Of a stretch of DNA of 64,000 nt, positions 48,851-61,160 are shown in pieces. How positions within the stretch are numbered: the stretch's first letter is position 1; every line of letters starts with the position of its first letter. Under the pieces are notes generated by a model, which did not search any database, had not been told where the DNA came from, and was given only the letters and a program-made list of their open reading frames with translations. Made by a program: the position numbers and the translations under genes. Location: assembly GCA_964057225.1 (NCBI GenBank), contig OZ059900.1:19917638-19981637 (forward strand), read 5' to 3'. The DNA comes from Auanema rhodensis (taxonomy: Eukaryota > Nematoda > Chromadorea > Rhabditida > Rhabditidae).

Positions 48851-49193
48851 CCAGCATAATAAAATATTTCTCATGGGAAATACTGTGTTTTTGTATTTTT
48901 CTAGTGTTCAGCATGTAAAATGCTTCATTTTAGTATGTAACACGCTGAAAGTCGTTGCATTTGACGACTCATATGAACAAAAATCGATTTAATCAATATT
49001 AGCCATAAGGGGCGTGCCCTCAGAATATGCTAATTTCCTTAATTTTCTAACCCCTGTTTTTTTTGTCGTGAAAGTGGAACTAGACGTTGTACGAACAATT
49101 TTGAGCTAGGTTTCATTGACATTGCATGAGTTTGAACACATGAAATCGTAGGTCAAAACCTTGTTTACAGCGAAATTTCCAAAAACTGGTTTT
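48851..49193 (+). repeat. 343-bp unit, eight-T tract
   Basis: CCCCTGTTTTTTTTGTCG near 49062 has eight Ts in place of seven; the unit also has CGTAGGTC near 49148. A one-base homopolymer change can be real or a sequencing error. Confidence 0.85.
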
Positions 49194-49535
49194 CCAGCAT
49201 AATAAAATATTTCTCATGGGAAATACTGTGTTTTTGTATTTTTCTAGTGTTCAGCATGTAAAATGCTTCATTTTAGTATGTAACACGCTGAAATTCGTTG
49301 CATTTGACGACTCATATGAACAAAAATCGATTTAATCAATATTAGCCATAAGGGGCGTGCCCTCAGAATATGCTAATTTCCTTAGTTTTCTAACCCCTGT
49401 TTTTTTGTCGTGAAAGTGGAACTAGACGTTGTACGAACCATTTTGAGCTAGGTTTCATTGACATTGCATGAGTTTGAACACATGAAATCGTAAGTCAAAA
49501 CCTTGTTTACAGCGAAATTTCCAAAAACTGGTTTT

Positions 49536-49876
49536 CCAGCATAATAAAATATTTCTCATGGGAAATACTGTGTTTTTGTATTTTTCTAGTGTTCAGCATG
49601 TAAAATGCTTCATTTTAGTATGTAACACGCTGAAATTCGTTGCATTTGACGACTCATATGAACAAAAATCGATTTAATCAATATTAGCCATAAGGGGCGT
49701 GCCCTCAGAATATGCTAATTTCCTTAGTTTTCTAAACCCTGTTTTTTGTCGTGAAAGTGGAACTAGACGTTGTACGAACAATTTTGAGCTAGGTTTCATT
49801 GACATTGCATGAGTTTGAACACATGAAATCGTAAGTCAAAACCTTGTTTACAGCGAAATTTCCAAAAACTGGTTTT
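49536..49876 (+). repeat. 341-bp unit, six-T tract
   Basis: TAAACCCTGTTTTTTGTCG near 49733 has six Ts and an adjacent C-to-A change. The register shifts back by one base. Confidence 0.85.
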
Positions 49877-50560
49877 CCAGCATAATAAAATATTTCTCAT
49901 GGGAAATACTGTGTTTTTGTATTTTTCTAGTGTTCAGCATGTAAAATGCTTCATTTTAGTATGTAACACGCTGAAATTCGTTGCATTTGACGACTCATAT
50001 GAACAAAAATCGATTTAATCAATATTAGCCATAAGGGGCGTGCCCTCAGAATATGCTAATTTCCTTAGTTTTCTAACCCCTGTTTTTTTGTCGTGAAAGT
50101 GGAACTAGACGTTGTACGAACAATTTTGAGCTAGGTTTCATTGACATTGCATGAGTTTGAACACATGAAATCGTAAGTCAAAACCTTGTTTACAGCGAAA
50201 TTTCCAAAAACTGGTTTTCCAGCATAATAAAATATTTCTCATGGGAAATACTGTGTTTTTGTATTTTTCTAGTGTTCAGCATGTAAAATGCTTCATTTTA
50301 GTATGTAACACGCTGAAATTCGTTGCATTTGACGACTCATATGAACAAAAATCGATTTAATCAATATTAGCCATAAGGGGCGTGCCCTCAGAATATGCTA
50401 ATTTCCTTAATTTTCTAACCCCTGTTTTTTTGTCGTGAAAGTGGAACTAGACGTTGTACGAACAATTTTGAGCTAGGTTTCATTGACATTGCATGAGTTT
50501 GAACACATGAAATCGTAAGTCAAAACCTTGTTTACAGCGAAATTTCCAAAAACTGGTTTT

Positions 50561-53500
50561 CCAGCATAATAAAATATTTCTCATGGGAAATACTGTGTTT
50601 TTGTATTTTTCTAGTGTTCAGCATGTAAAATGCTTCATTTTAGTATGTAACACGCTGAAATTCGTTGCATTTGACGACTCATATGAACAAAAATCGATTT
50701 AATCAATATTAGCCATAAGGGGCGTGCCCTCAGAATATGCTAATTTCCTTAATTTTCTAACCCCTGTTTTTTTGTCGTGAAAGTGGAACTAGACGTTGTA
50801 CGAACAATTTTGAGCTATGTTTCATTGACATTGCATGAGTTTGAACACATGAAATCGTAAGTCAAAACCTTGTTTACAGCGAAATTTCCAAAAACTGGTT
50901 TTCCAGCATAATAAAATATTTCTCATGGGAAATACTGTGTTTTTGTATTTTTCTAGTGTTCAGCATGTAAAATGCTTCATTTTAGTATGTAACACGCTGA
51001 AATTCGTTGCATTTGACGACTCATATGAACAAAAATCGATTTAATCAATATTAGCCATAAGGGGCGTGCCCTCAGAATATGCTAATTTCCTTAATTTTCT
51101 AACCCCTGTTTTTTTGTCGTGAAAGTGGAACTAGACGTTGTACGAACAATTTTGAGCTATGTTTCATTGACATTGCATGAGTTTGAACACATGAAATCGT
51201 AAGTCAAAACCTTGTTTACAGCGAAATTTCCAAAAACTGGTTTTCCAGCATAATAAAATATTTCTCATGGGAAATACTGTGTTTTTGTATTTTTCTAGTG
51301 TTCAGCATGTAAAATGCTTCATTTTAGTATGTAACACGCTGAAATTCGTTGCATTTGACGACTCATATGAACAAAAATCGATTTAATCAATATTAGCCAT
51401 AAGGGGCGTGCCCTCAGAATATGCTAATTTCCTTAATTTTCTAACCCCTGTTTTTTTGTCGTGAAAGTGGAACTAGACGTTGTACGAACAATTTTGAGCT
51501 AGGTTTCATTGACATTGCATGAGTTTGAACACATGAAATCGTAAGTCAAAACCTTGTTTACAGCGAAATTTCCAAAAACTGGTTTTCCAGCATAATAAAA
51601 TATTTCTCATGGGAAATACTGTATTTTTGTATTTTTCTAGTGTTCAGCATGTAAAATGCTTCATTTTAGTATGTAACACGCTGAAATTCGTTGCATTTGA
51701 CGACTCTGATGAACAAAAATCGATTTAATCAATATTAGCCATAAGGGGCGTGCCCTCAGAATATGCTAATTTCCTTAATTTTCTAACCCCTGTTTTTTTG
51801 TCGTGAAAGTGGAACAAGACGTTGTACGAACAATTTTGAGCTAGGTTTCATTGACATTGCATGAGTTTGAACACATGAAATCGTAAGTCAAAACCTTGTT
51901 TACAGCGAAATTTCCAAAAACTGGTTTTCCAGCATAATAAAATATTTCTCATGGGAAATACTGTGTTTTTGTATTTTTCTAGTGTTCAGCATGTAAAATG
52001 CTTCATTTTAGTATGTAACACGCTGAAATTCGTTGCATTTGACGACTCATATGAACAAAAATCGATTTAATCAATATTAGCCATAAGGGGCGTGCCCTCA
52101 GAATATGCTAATTTCCTTAGTTTTCTAACCCCTGTTTTTTTGTCGTGAAAGTGGAACTAGACGTTGTACGAACAATTTTGAGCTAGGTTTCATTGACATT
52201 GCATGAGTTTGAACACATGAAATCGTAAGTCAAAACCTTGTTTACAGCGAAATTTCCAAAAACTGGTTTTCCAGCATAATAAAATATTTCTCATGGGAAA
52301 TACTGTGTTTTTGTATTTTTATAGTGTTCAGCATGTAAAATGCTTCATTTTAGTATGTAACACGCTGAAATTCGTTGCATTTGACGACTCATATGAACAA
52401 AAATCGATTTAATCAATATTAGCCATAAGGGGCGTGCCCTCAGAATATGCTAATTTCCTTAATTTTCTAACCCTTGTTTTTTTGTCGTGAAAGTGGAACT
52501 AGACGTTGTACGAACAATTTTGAGCTAGGTTTCATTGACATTGCATGAGTTTGAACACATGAAATCGTAAGTCAAAACCTTGTTTACAGCGAAATTTCCA
52601 AAAACTGGTTTTCCAGCATAATAAAATATTTCTCATGGGAAATACTGTGTTTTTGTATTTTTCTAGTGTTCAGCATGTAAAATGCTTCATTTTAGTATGT
52701 AACACGCTGAAATTCGTTGCATTTGACGACTCATATGAACAAAAATCGATTTAATCAATATTAGCCATAAGGGGCGTGCCCTCAGAATATGCTAATTTCC
52801 TTAATTTTCTAACCCCTGTTTTTTTGTCGTGAAAGTGGAACTAGACGTTGTACGAACAATTTTGAGCTATGTTTCATTGACATTGCATGAGTTTGAACAC
52901 ATGAAATCGTAAGTCAAAACCTTGTTTACAGCGAAATTTCCAAAAACTGGTTTTCCAGCATAATAAAATATTTCTCATGGGAAATACTGTGTTTTTGTAT
53001 TTTTCTAGTGTTCAGCATGTAAAATGCTTCATTTTAGTATGTAACACGCTGAAATTCGTTGCATTTGACGACTCATATGAACAAAAATCGATTTAATCAA
53101 TATTAGCCATAAGGGGCGTGCCCTCAGAATATGCTAATTTCCTTAATTTTCTAACCCCTGTTTTTTTGTCGTGAAAGTGGAACTAGACGTTGTACGAACA
53201 ATTTTGAGCTATGTTTCATTGACATTGCATGAGTTTGAACACATGAAATCGTAAGTCAAAACCTTGTTTACAGCGAAATTTCCAAAAACTGGTTTTCCAG
53301 CATAATAAAATATTTCTCATGGGAAATACTGTGTTTTTGTATTTTTCTAGTGTTCAGCATGTAAAATGCTTCATTTTAGTATGTAACACGCTGAAATTCG
53401 TTGCATTTGACGACTCATATGAACAAAAATCGATTTAATCAATATTAGCCATAAGGGGCGTGCCCTCAGAATATGCTAATTTCCTTAATTTTCTAACCCC

Positions 53501-54664
53501 TGTTTTTTTGTCGTGAAAGTGGAACTAGACGTTGTACGAACAATTTTGAGCTAGGTTTCATTGACATTGCATGAGTTTGAACACATGAAATCGTAAGTCA
53601 AAACCTTGTTTACAGCGAAATTTCCAAAAACTGGTTTTCCAGCATAATAAAATATTTCTCATGGGAAATACTGTGTTTTTGTATTTTTCTAGTGTTCAGC
53701 ATGTAAAATGCTTCATTTTAGTATGTAACACGCTGAAATTCGTTGCATTTGACGACTCTGATGAACAAAAATCGATTTAATCAATATTAGCCGTAAGGGG
53801 CGTGCCCTCAGAATATGCTAATTTCCTTAATTTTCTAACCCCTGTTTTTTTGTCGTGAAAGTGGAACTAGACGTTGTACGAACAATTTTGAGCTAGGTTT
53901 CATTGACATTGCATGAGTTTGAACACATGAAATCGTAAGTCAAAACCTTGTTTACAGCGAAATTTCCAAAAACTGGTTTTCCAGCATAATAAAATATTTC
54001 TCATGGGAAATACTGTGTTTTTGTATTTTTCTAGTGTTCAGCATGTAAAATGCTTCATTTTAGTATGTAACACGCTGAAATTCGTTGCATTTGACGACTC
54101 ATATGAACAAAAATCGATTTAATCAATATTAGCCATAAGGGGCGTGCCCTCAGAATATGCTAATTTCCTTAGTTTTCTAACCCCTGTTTTTTTGTCGTGA
54201 AGGTGGAACTAGACGTTGTACGAACAATTTTGAGCTAGGTTTCATTGACATTGCATGAGTTTGAACACATGAAATCGTAAGTCAAAACCTTGTTTACAGC
54301 GAAATTTCCAAAAACTGGTTTTCCAGCATAATAAAATATTTCTCATGGGAAATACTGTGTTTTTGTATTTTTATAGTGTTCAGCATGTAAAATGCTTCAT
54401 TTTAGTATGTAACACGCTGAAATTCGTTGCATTTGACGACTCATATGAACAAAAATCGATTTAATCAATATTAGCCATAAGGGGCGTGCCCTCAGAATAT
54501 GCTAATTTCCTTAATTTTCTAACCCTTGTTTTTTTGTCGTGAAAGTGGAACTAGACGTTGTACGAACAATTTTGAGCTAGGTTTCATTGACATTGCATGA
54601 GTTTGAACACATGAAATCGTAAGTCAAAACCTTGTTTACAGCGAAATTTCCAAAAACTGGTTTT
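50561..54664 (+). repeat. 2052-bp higher-order repeat (6-mer), two copies
   Basis: Copies are 50561-52612 and 52613-54664. Both have GAGCTATGTTTC in units 1 and 2, a plain unit 3, GACTCTGATGAAC in unit 4, CCTTAGTTTTC in unit 5, and TTTTTATAGTG with TAACCCTTG in unit 6. Each marker pair is 2052 bp apart. A few private changes (GGAACAAGACG near 51813, GCCGTAAGG near 53791, GAAGGTGG near 54201) separate the copies. Confidence 0.9.
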
Positions 54665-56032
54665 CCAGCATAATAAAATATTTCTCATGGGAAATACTGT
54701 GTTTTTGTATTTTTCTAGTGTTCAGCATGTAAAATGCTTCATTTTAGTATGTAACACGCTGAAATTCGTTGCATTTGACGACTCATATGAACAAAAATCG
54801 ATTTAATCAATATTAGCCATAAGGGGCGTGCCCTCAGAATATGCTAATTTCCTTAATTTTCTAACCCCTGTTTTTTTGTCGTGAAAGTGGAACTAGACGT
54901 TGTACGAACAATTTTGAGCTAGGTTTCATTGACATTGCATGAGTTTGAACACATGAAATCGTAAGTCAAAACCTTGTTTACAGCGAAATTTCCAAAAACT
55001 GGTTTTCCAGCATAATAAAATATTTCTCATGGGAAATACTGTGTTTTTGTATTTTTCTAGTGTTCAGCATGTAAAATGCTTCATTTTAGTATGTAACACG
55101 CTGAAATTCGTTGCATTTGACGACTCATATGAACAAAAATCGATTTAATCAATATTAGCCATAAGGGGCGTGCCCTCAGAATATGCTAATTTCCTTAATT
55201 TTCTAACCCCTGTTTTTTTGTCGTGAAAGTGGAACTAGACGTTGTACGAACAATTTTGAGCTAGGTTTCATTGACATTGCATGAGTTTGAACACATGAAA
55301 TCGTAAGTCAAAACCTTGTTTACAGCGAAATTTCCAAAAACTGGTTTTCCAGCATAATAAAATATTTCTCATGGGAAATACTGTGTTTTTGTATTTTTCT
55401 AGTGTTCAGCATGTAAAATGCTTCATTTTAGTATGTAACACGCTGAAATTCGTTGCATTTGACGACTCATATGAACAAAAATCGATTTAATCAATATTAG
55501 CCATAAGGGGCGTGCCCTCAGAATATGCTAATTTCCTTAATTTTCTAACCCCTGTTTTTTTGTCGTGAAAGTGGAACTAGACGTTGTACGAACAATTTTG
55601 AGCTAGGTTTCATTGACATTGCATGAGTTTGAACACATGAAATCGTAAGTCAAAACCTTGTTTACAGCGAAATTTCCAAAAACTGGTTTTCCAGCATAAT
55701 AAAATATTTCTCATGGGAAATACTGTGTTTTTGTATTTTTCTAGTGTTCAGCATGTAAAATGCTTCATTTTAGTATGTAACACGCTGAAAGTCGTTGCAT
55801 TTGACGACTCATATGAACAAAAATCGATTTAATCAATATTAGCCATAAGGGGCGTGCCCTCAGAATATGCTAATTTCCTTAGTTTTCTAACCCCTGTTTT
55901 TTTGTCGTGAAAGTGGAACTAGACGTTGTACGAACAATTTTGAGCTAGGTTTCATTGACATTGCATGAGTTTGAACACATGAAATCGTAAGTCAAAACCT
56001 TGTTTACCGCGAAATTTCCAAAAACTGGTTTT

Positions 56033-59000
56033 CCAGCATAATAAAATATTTCTCATGGGAAATACTGTGTTTTTGTATTTTTCTAGTGTTCAGCATGTAA
56101 AATGCTTCATTTTAGTATGTAACACGCTGAAATTCGTTGCATTTGACGACTCATATGAACAAAAATGATTTAATCAATATTAGCCATAAGGGGCGTGCCC
56201 TCAGAATATGCTAATTTCCTTAATTTTCTAACCCCTGTTTTTTTGTAGTGAAAGTGGAACTAGACGTTGTACGAACAATTTTGAGCTAGGTTTCGTTGAC
56301 ATTGCATGAGTTTGAACACATGAAATCGTAAGTCAAAACCTTGTTTACAGCGAATTTTCCAAAAACTGGTTTTCCAGCATAATAAAATATTTCTCATGGG
56401 AAATACTGTGTTTTTGTATTTTTCCAGTGTTCAGCATGTAAAATGCTTCATTTTAGTATGTAACACGCTGAAATTCGTTGCATTTGGCGACTCGTATGAA
56501 CAAAAATCGATTTAATCAATATTAGCCATAAGGGGCGTGCCCTCAGAATATGCTAATTTCCCTAATTTTCTAACCCCTGTTTTTTTGTCGTGAAAGTGGA
56601 ACTAGACGTTGTACGAACAATTTTGAGCTAGGTTTCATTGACATTGCATGAGTTTGAACACATGAAATCGTAAGTCAAAACCTTGTTTACAGCGAAATTT
56701 CCAAAAACTGGTTTTCCAGCATAATAAAATATTTCTCATGGGAAATACTGTGTTTTTGTATTTTTCTAGTGTTCAGCATGTAAAATGCTTCATTTTAGTA
56801 TGTAACACGCTGAAATTCGTTGCATTTGACGACTCATATGAACAAAAATCGATTTAATCAATATTAGCCATAAGGGGCGTGCCCTCAAAATATGCTAATT
56901 TCCTTAATTTTCTAACCCCTGTTTTTTTGTCGTGAAAGTGGAACTAGACGTTGTACGAACAATTTTGAGCTAGGTTTCATTGACATTGCATGAGTTTGAA
57001 CACATGAAATCGTAAGTCAAAACCTTGTTTACAGCGAAATTTCCAAAAACTGGTTTTCCAGCATAATAAAATATTTCTCATGGGAAATACTGTGTTTTTG
57101 TATTTTTCTAGTGTTCAGCATGTAAAATGCTTCATTTTAGTATGTAACACGCTGAAATTCGTTGCATTTGACGACTCATATGAACAAAAATCGATTTAAT
57201 CAATATTAGCCATAAGGGGCGTGCCCTCAGAATATGCTAATTTCCTTAATTTTCTAACCCCTGTTTTTTTGTCGTGAAAGTGTAACTAGACGTTGTACGA
57301 ACAATTTTGAGCTAGGTTTCGTTGACATTGCATGAGTTTGAACACATGAAATCGTAAGTCAAAACCTTGTTTACAGCGAAATTTCCAAAAACTGGTTTTC
57401 CAGCATAATAAAATATTTCTCATGGGAAATACTGTGTTTTTGTATTTTTTCAGTGTTCAGCATGTAAAATGCTTCATTTTAGTATGTAACACGCTGAAAT
57501 TCGTTGCATTTGACGACTCATATGAACAAAAATCGATTTAATCAATATTAGCCATAAGGGGCGTGCCCTCAGAATATGCTAGTTTCCTTAATTTTCTAAC
57601 CCCTGTTTTTTTGTCGTGAAAGTGGAACTAGACGTTGTACGAATAATTTTGAGCTAGGTTTCATTGACATTGCATGAGTTTGAACACATGAAATCGTAAG
57701 TCAAAACCTTGTTTACAGCGAAATTTCCAAAAACTGGTTTTCCAGCATAATAAAATATTTCTCATGGGAAATACTGTGTTTTTGTATTTTTCTAGTGTTC
57801 AGCATGTAAAATGCTTCATTTTAGTATGTAACACGCTGAAATTCGTTGCATTTGACGACTCATATGAACAAAAATCGATTTAATCAATATTAGCCATAAG
57901 GGGCGTGCCCTCAGAATATGCTAATTTCCTTAATTTTCTAACCCCTGTTTTTTTGTCGTGAAAGTGGAACTGGACGTTGTACGAACAATTTTGAGCTAGG
58001 TTTCATTGACATTGCATGAGTTTGAACACATGAAATCGTAAGTCAAAACCTTGTTTACAGCGAAATTTCCAAAAACTGGTTTTCCAGCATAATAAAATAT
58101 TTCTCATGGGAAATACTGTGTTTTTGTATTTTTCTAGTGTTCAGCATGTAAAATGCTTTATTTTAGTATGTAACACGCTGAAATTCGTTGCATTTGACGA
58201 CTCATATGAACAAAAATCGATTTAATCAATATTAGCCATAAGGGGCGTGCCCTCAGAATATGCTAATTTCCCTAATTTTCTAACCCCTGTTTTTTTGTCG
58301 TGAAAGTGGAACTAGACGTTGTACGAACAATTTTGAGCTAGGTTTCATTGACATTGCATGAGTTTGAACACATGAAATCGTAAGTCAAAACCTTGTTTAC
58401 AGCGAAATTTCCAAAAACTGGTTTTCCAGCATAATAAAATATTTCTCATGGGAAATACTGTGTTTTTGTATTTTTCTAGTGTTCAGCATGTAAAATGCTT
58501 CATTTTAGTATGTAACACGCTGAAATTCGTTGCATTTGACGACTCATATGAACAAAAATCGATTTAATCAATATTAGCCATAAGGGGCGTGCCCTCAAAA
58601 TATGCTAATTTCCTTAATTTTCTAACCCCTGTTTTTTTGTCGTGAAAGTGGAACTAGACGTTGTACGAACAATTTTGAGCTAGGTTTCATTGACATTGCA
58701 TGAGTTTGAACACATGAAATCGTAAGTCAAACCTTGTTTACAGCGAAATTTCCAAAAACTGGTTTTCCAGCATAATAAAATATTTCTCATGGGAAATACT
58801 GTGTTTTTGTATTTTTCTAGTGTTCAGCATGTAAAATGCTTCATTTTAGTATGTAACACGCTGAAATTCGTTGCATTTGACGACTCATATGAACAAAAAT
58901 CGATTTAATCAATATTAGCCATAAGGGGCGTGCCCTCAGAATATGCTAATTTCCTTAATTTTCTAACCCCTGTTTTTTTGTCGTGAAAGTGGAACTAGAC

Positions 59001-59792
59001 GTTGTACGAACAATTTTGAGCTAGGTTTCGTTGACATTGCATGAGTTTGAACACATGAAATCGTAAGTCAAAACCTTGTTTACAGCGAAATTTCCAAAAA
59101 CTGGTTTTCCAGCATAATAAAATATTTCTCATGGGAAATACTGTGTTTTTGTATTTTTCCAGTGTTCAGCATGTAAAATGCTTCATTTTAGTATGTAACA
59201 CGCTGAAATTCGTTGCATTTGACGACTCATATGAACAAAAATCGATTTAATCAATATTAGCCATAAGGGGCGTGCCCTCAGAATATGCTAGTTTCCTTAA
59301 TTTTCTAACCCCTGTTTTTTTGTCGTGAAAGTGGAACTAGACGTTGTACGAATAATTTTGAGCAAGGTTTCATTGACATTGCATGAGTTTGAACACATGA
59401 AATCGTAAGTCAAAACCTTGTTTACAGCGAAATTTCCAAAAACTGGTTTTCCAGCATAATAAAATATTTCTCATGGGAAATACTGTGTTTTTGTATTTTT
59501 CTAGTGTTCAGCATGTAAAATGCTTCATTTTAGTATGTAACACGCTGAAATTCGTTGCATTTGACGACTCATATGAACAAAAATCGATTTAATCAATATT
59601 AGCCATAAGGGGCGTGCCCTCAGAATATGCTAATTTCCTTAATTTTCTAACCCCTGTTTTTTTGTCGTGAAAGTGGAACTAGACGTTGTACGAACAATTT
59701 TGAGCTAGGTTTCGTTGACATTGCATGAGTTTGAACACATGAAATCGTAAGTCAAAACCTTGTTTACAGCGAAATTTCCAAAAACTGGTTTT
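56033..59792 (+). repeat. Region D start with 1710-bp higher-order repeat (5-mer)
   Basis: The unit 56033-56373 is 341 bp (AAAAATGATTT near 56166 lacks one C) and has GTTTCGTTGAC and GCGAATTTTCC. Then two 5-mers follow, 56374-58083 and 58084-59792. Shared order: TTTCCCTAATT, CCCTCAAAATATG (56886 and 58596), GTTTCGTTGAC, a CAGTGTTC unit with GCTAGTTTCC and GAATAATTTTG (57400 and 59109), then a nearly plain unit. The second copy is one base short because AAAACC became AAACC near 58730. Confidence 0.83.
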
Positions 59793-61160
59793 CCAGCATA
59801 ATAAAATATTTCTCATGGGAAATACTGTGTTTTTGTATTTTTCCAGTGTTCAGCATGTAAAATGCTTCATTTTAGTATGTAACACGCTGAAATTCGTTGC
59901 ATTTGACGACTCATATGAACAAAAATCGATTTAATCAATATTAGCCATAAGGGGCGTGCCCTCAGAATATGCTAATTTCCCTAATTTTCTAACCCCTGTT
60001 TTTTTGTCGTGAAAGTGGAACTAGACGTTGTACGAACAATTTTGAGCTAGGTTTCATTGACATTGCATGAGTTTGAACACATGAAATCGTAAGTCAAAAC
60101 CTTGTTTACAGCGAAATTTCCAAAAACTGGTTTTCCAGCATAATAAAATATTTCTCATGGGAAATACTGTGTTTTTGTATTTTTCTAGTGTTCAGCATGT
60201 AAAATGCTTCATTTTAGTATGTAACACGCTGAAATTCGTTGCATTTGACGACTCATATGAACAAAAATCGATTTAATCAATATTAGCCATAAGGGGCGTG
60301 CCCTCAGAATATGCTAATTTCCCTAATTTTCTAACCCCTGTTTTTTTGTCGTGAAAGTGGAACTAGACGTTGTACGAACAATTTTGAGCTAGGTTTCATT
60401 GACATTGCATGAGTTTGAACACATGAAATCGTAAGTCAAAACCTTGTTTACAGCGAAATTTCCAAAAACTGGTTTTCCAGCATAATAAAATATTTCTCAT
60501 GGGAAATACTGTGTTTTTGTATTTTTCTAGTGTTCAGCATGTAAAATGCTCCATTTTAGTATGTAACACGCTGAAATTCGTTGCATTTGACGACTCATAT
60601 GAACAAAAATCGATTTAATCAATATTAGCCATAAGGGGCGTGCCCTCAGAATATGCTAATTTCCTTAATTTTCTAACCCCTGTTTTTTTGTCGTGAAAGT
60701 GGAACTAGACGTTGTACGAACAATTTTGAGCTAGGTTTCGTTGACATTGCATGAGTTTGAACACATGAAATCGTAAGTCAAAACCTTGTTTACAGCGAAT
60801 TTTCCAAAAACTGGTTTTCCAGCATAATAAAATATTTCTCATGGGAAATACTGTGTTTTTGTATTTTTCCAGTGTTCAGCATGTAAAATGCTTCATTTTA
60901 GTATGTAACACGCTAAAATTCGTTGCATTTGGCGACTCATATGAACAAAAATCGATTTAATCAATATTAGCCATAAGGGGCGTGCCCTCAGAATATGCTA
61001 ATTTCCCTAATTTTTTAACCCCTGTTTTTTTGTCGTGAAAGTGGAACTAGACGTTGTACGAACAATTTTGAGCTAGGTTTCATTGACATTGCATGAGTTT
61101 GAACACATGAAATCGTAAGTCAAAACCTTGTTTACAGCGAAATTTCCAAAAACTGGTTTT
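59793..61160 (+). repeat. Region D middle: four 342-bp units
   Basis: Units 59793, 60135 and 60819 carry TTTCCCTAATT. Unit 60477 has GCTCC, GTTTCGTTGAC and GCGAATTTTCC. Unit 60819 has TTTTCCAGTG, TTTGGCGAC and TTTTTTAACC. The pair 60477/60819 matches 56033/56374, suggesting copying of a two-unit segment across about 4.4 kb. Confidence 0.8.

Larger units (their letters stand above)
36881..56032 (+). repeat. Region C: strict 342-bp register, 4- to 6-mer patterns
   Basis: From 36881 the units are 342 bp, apart from one of 343 bp (48851) and one of 341 bp (49536). None of the 399, 520 or GACTACTCAT forms appears. Characteristic variants are CTGAAAGTCG, CCTTAGTTTTC, GACGAATCAT, GCTACAATTCG, GAACATTTTTGAGCTATG, GCTTCCTTTTAG and GAGCTATGTTTC. 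They define several local higher-order repeats, listed separately. Units between these blocks (for example 46799-48508) are close to consensus with few markers. TAACCCTTG, common in region A, reappears near 47685, 52472 and 54525. Confidence 0.9.
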
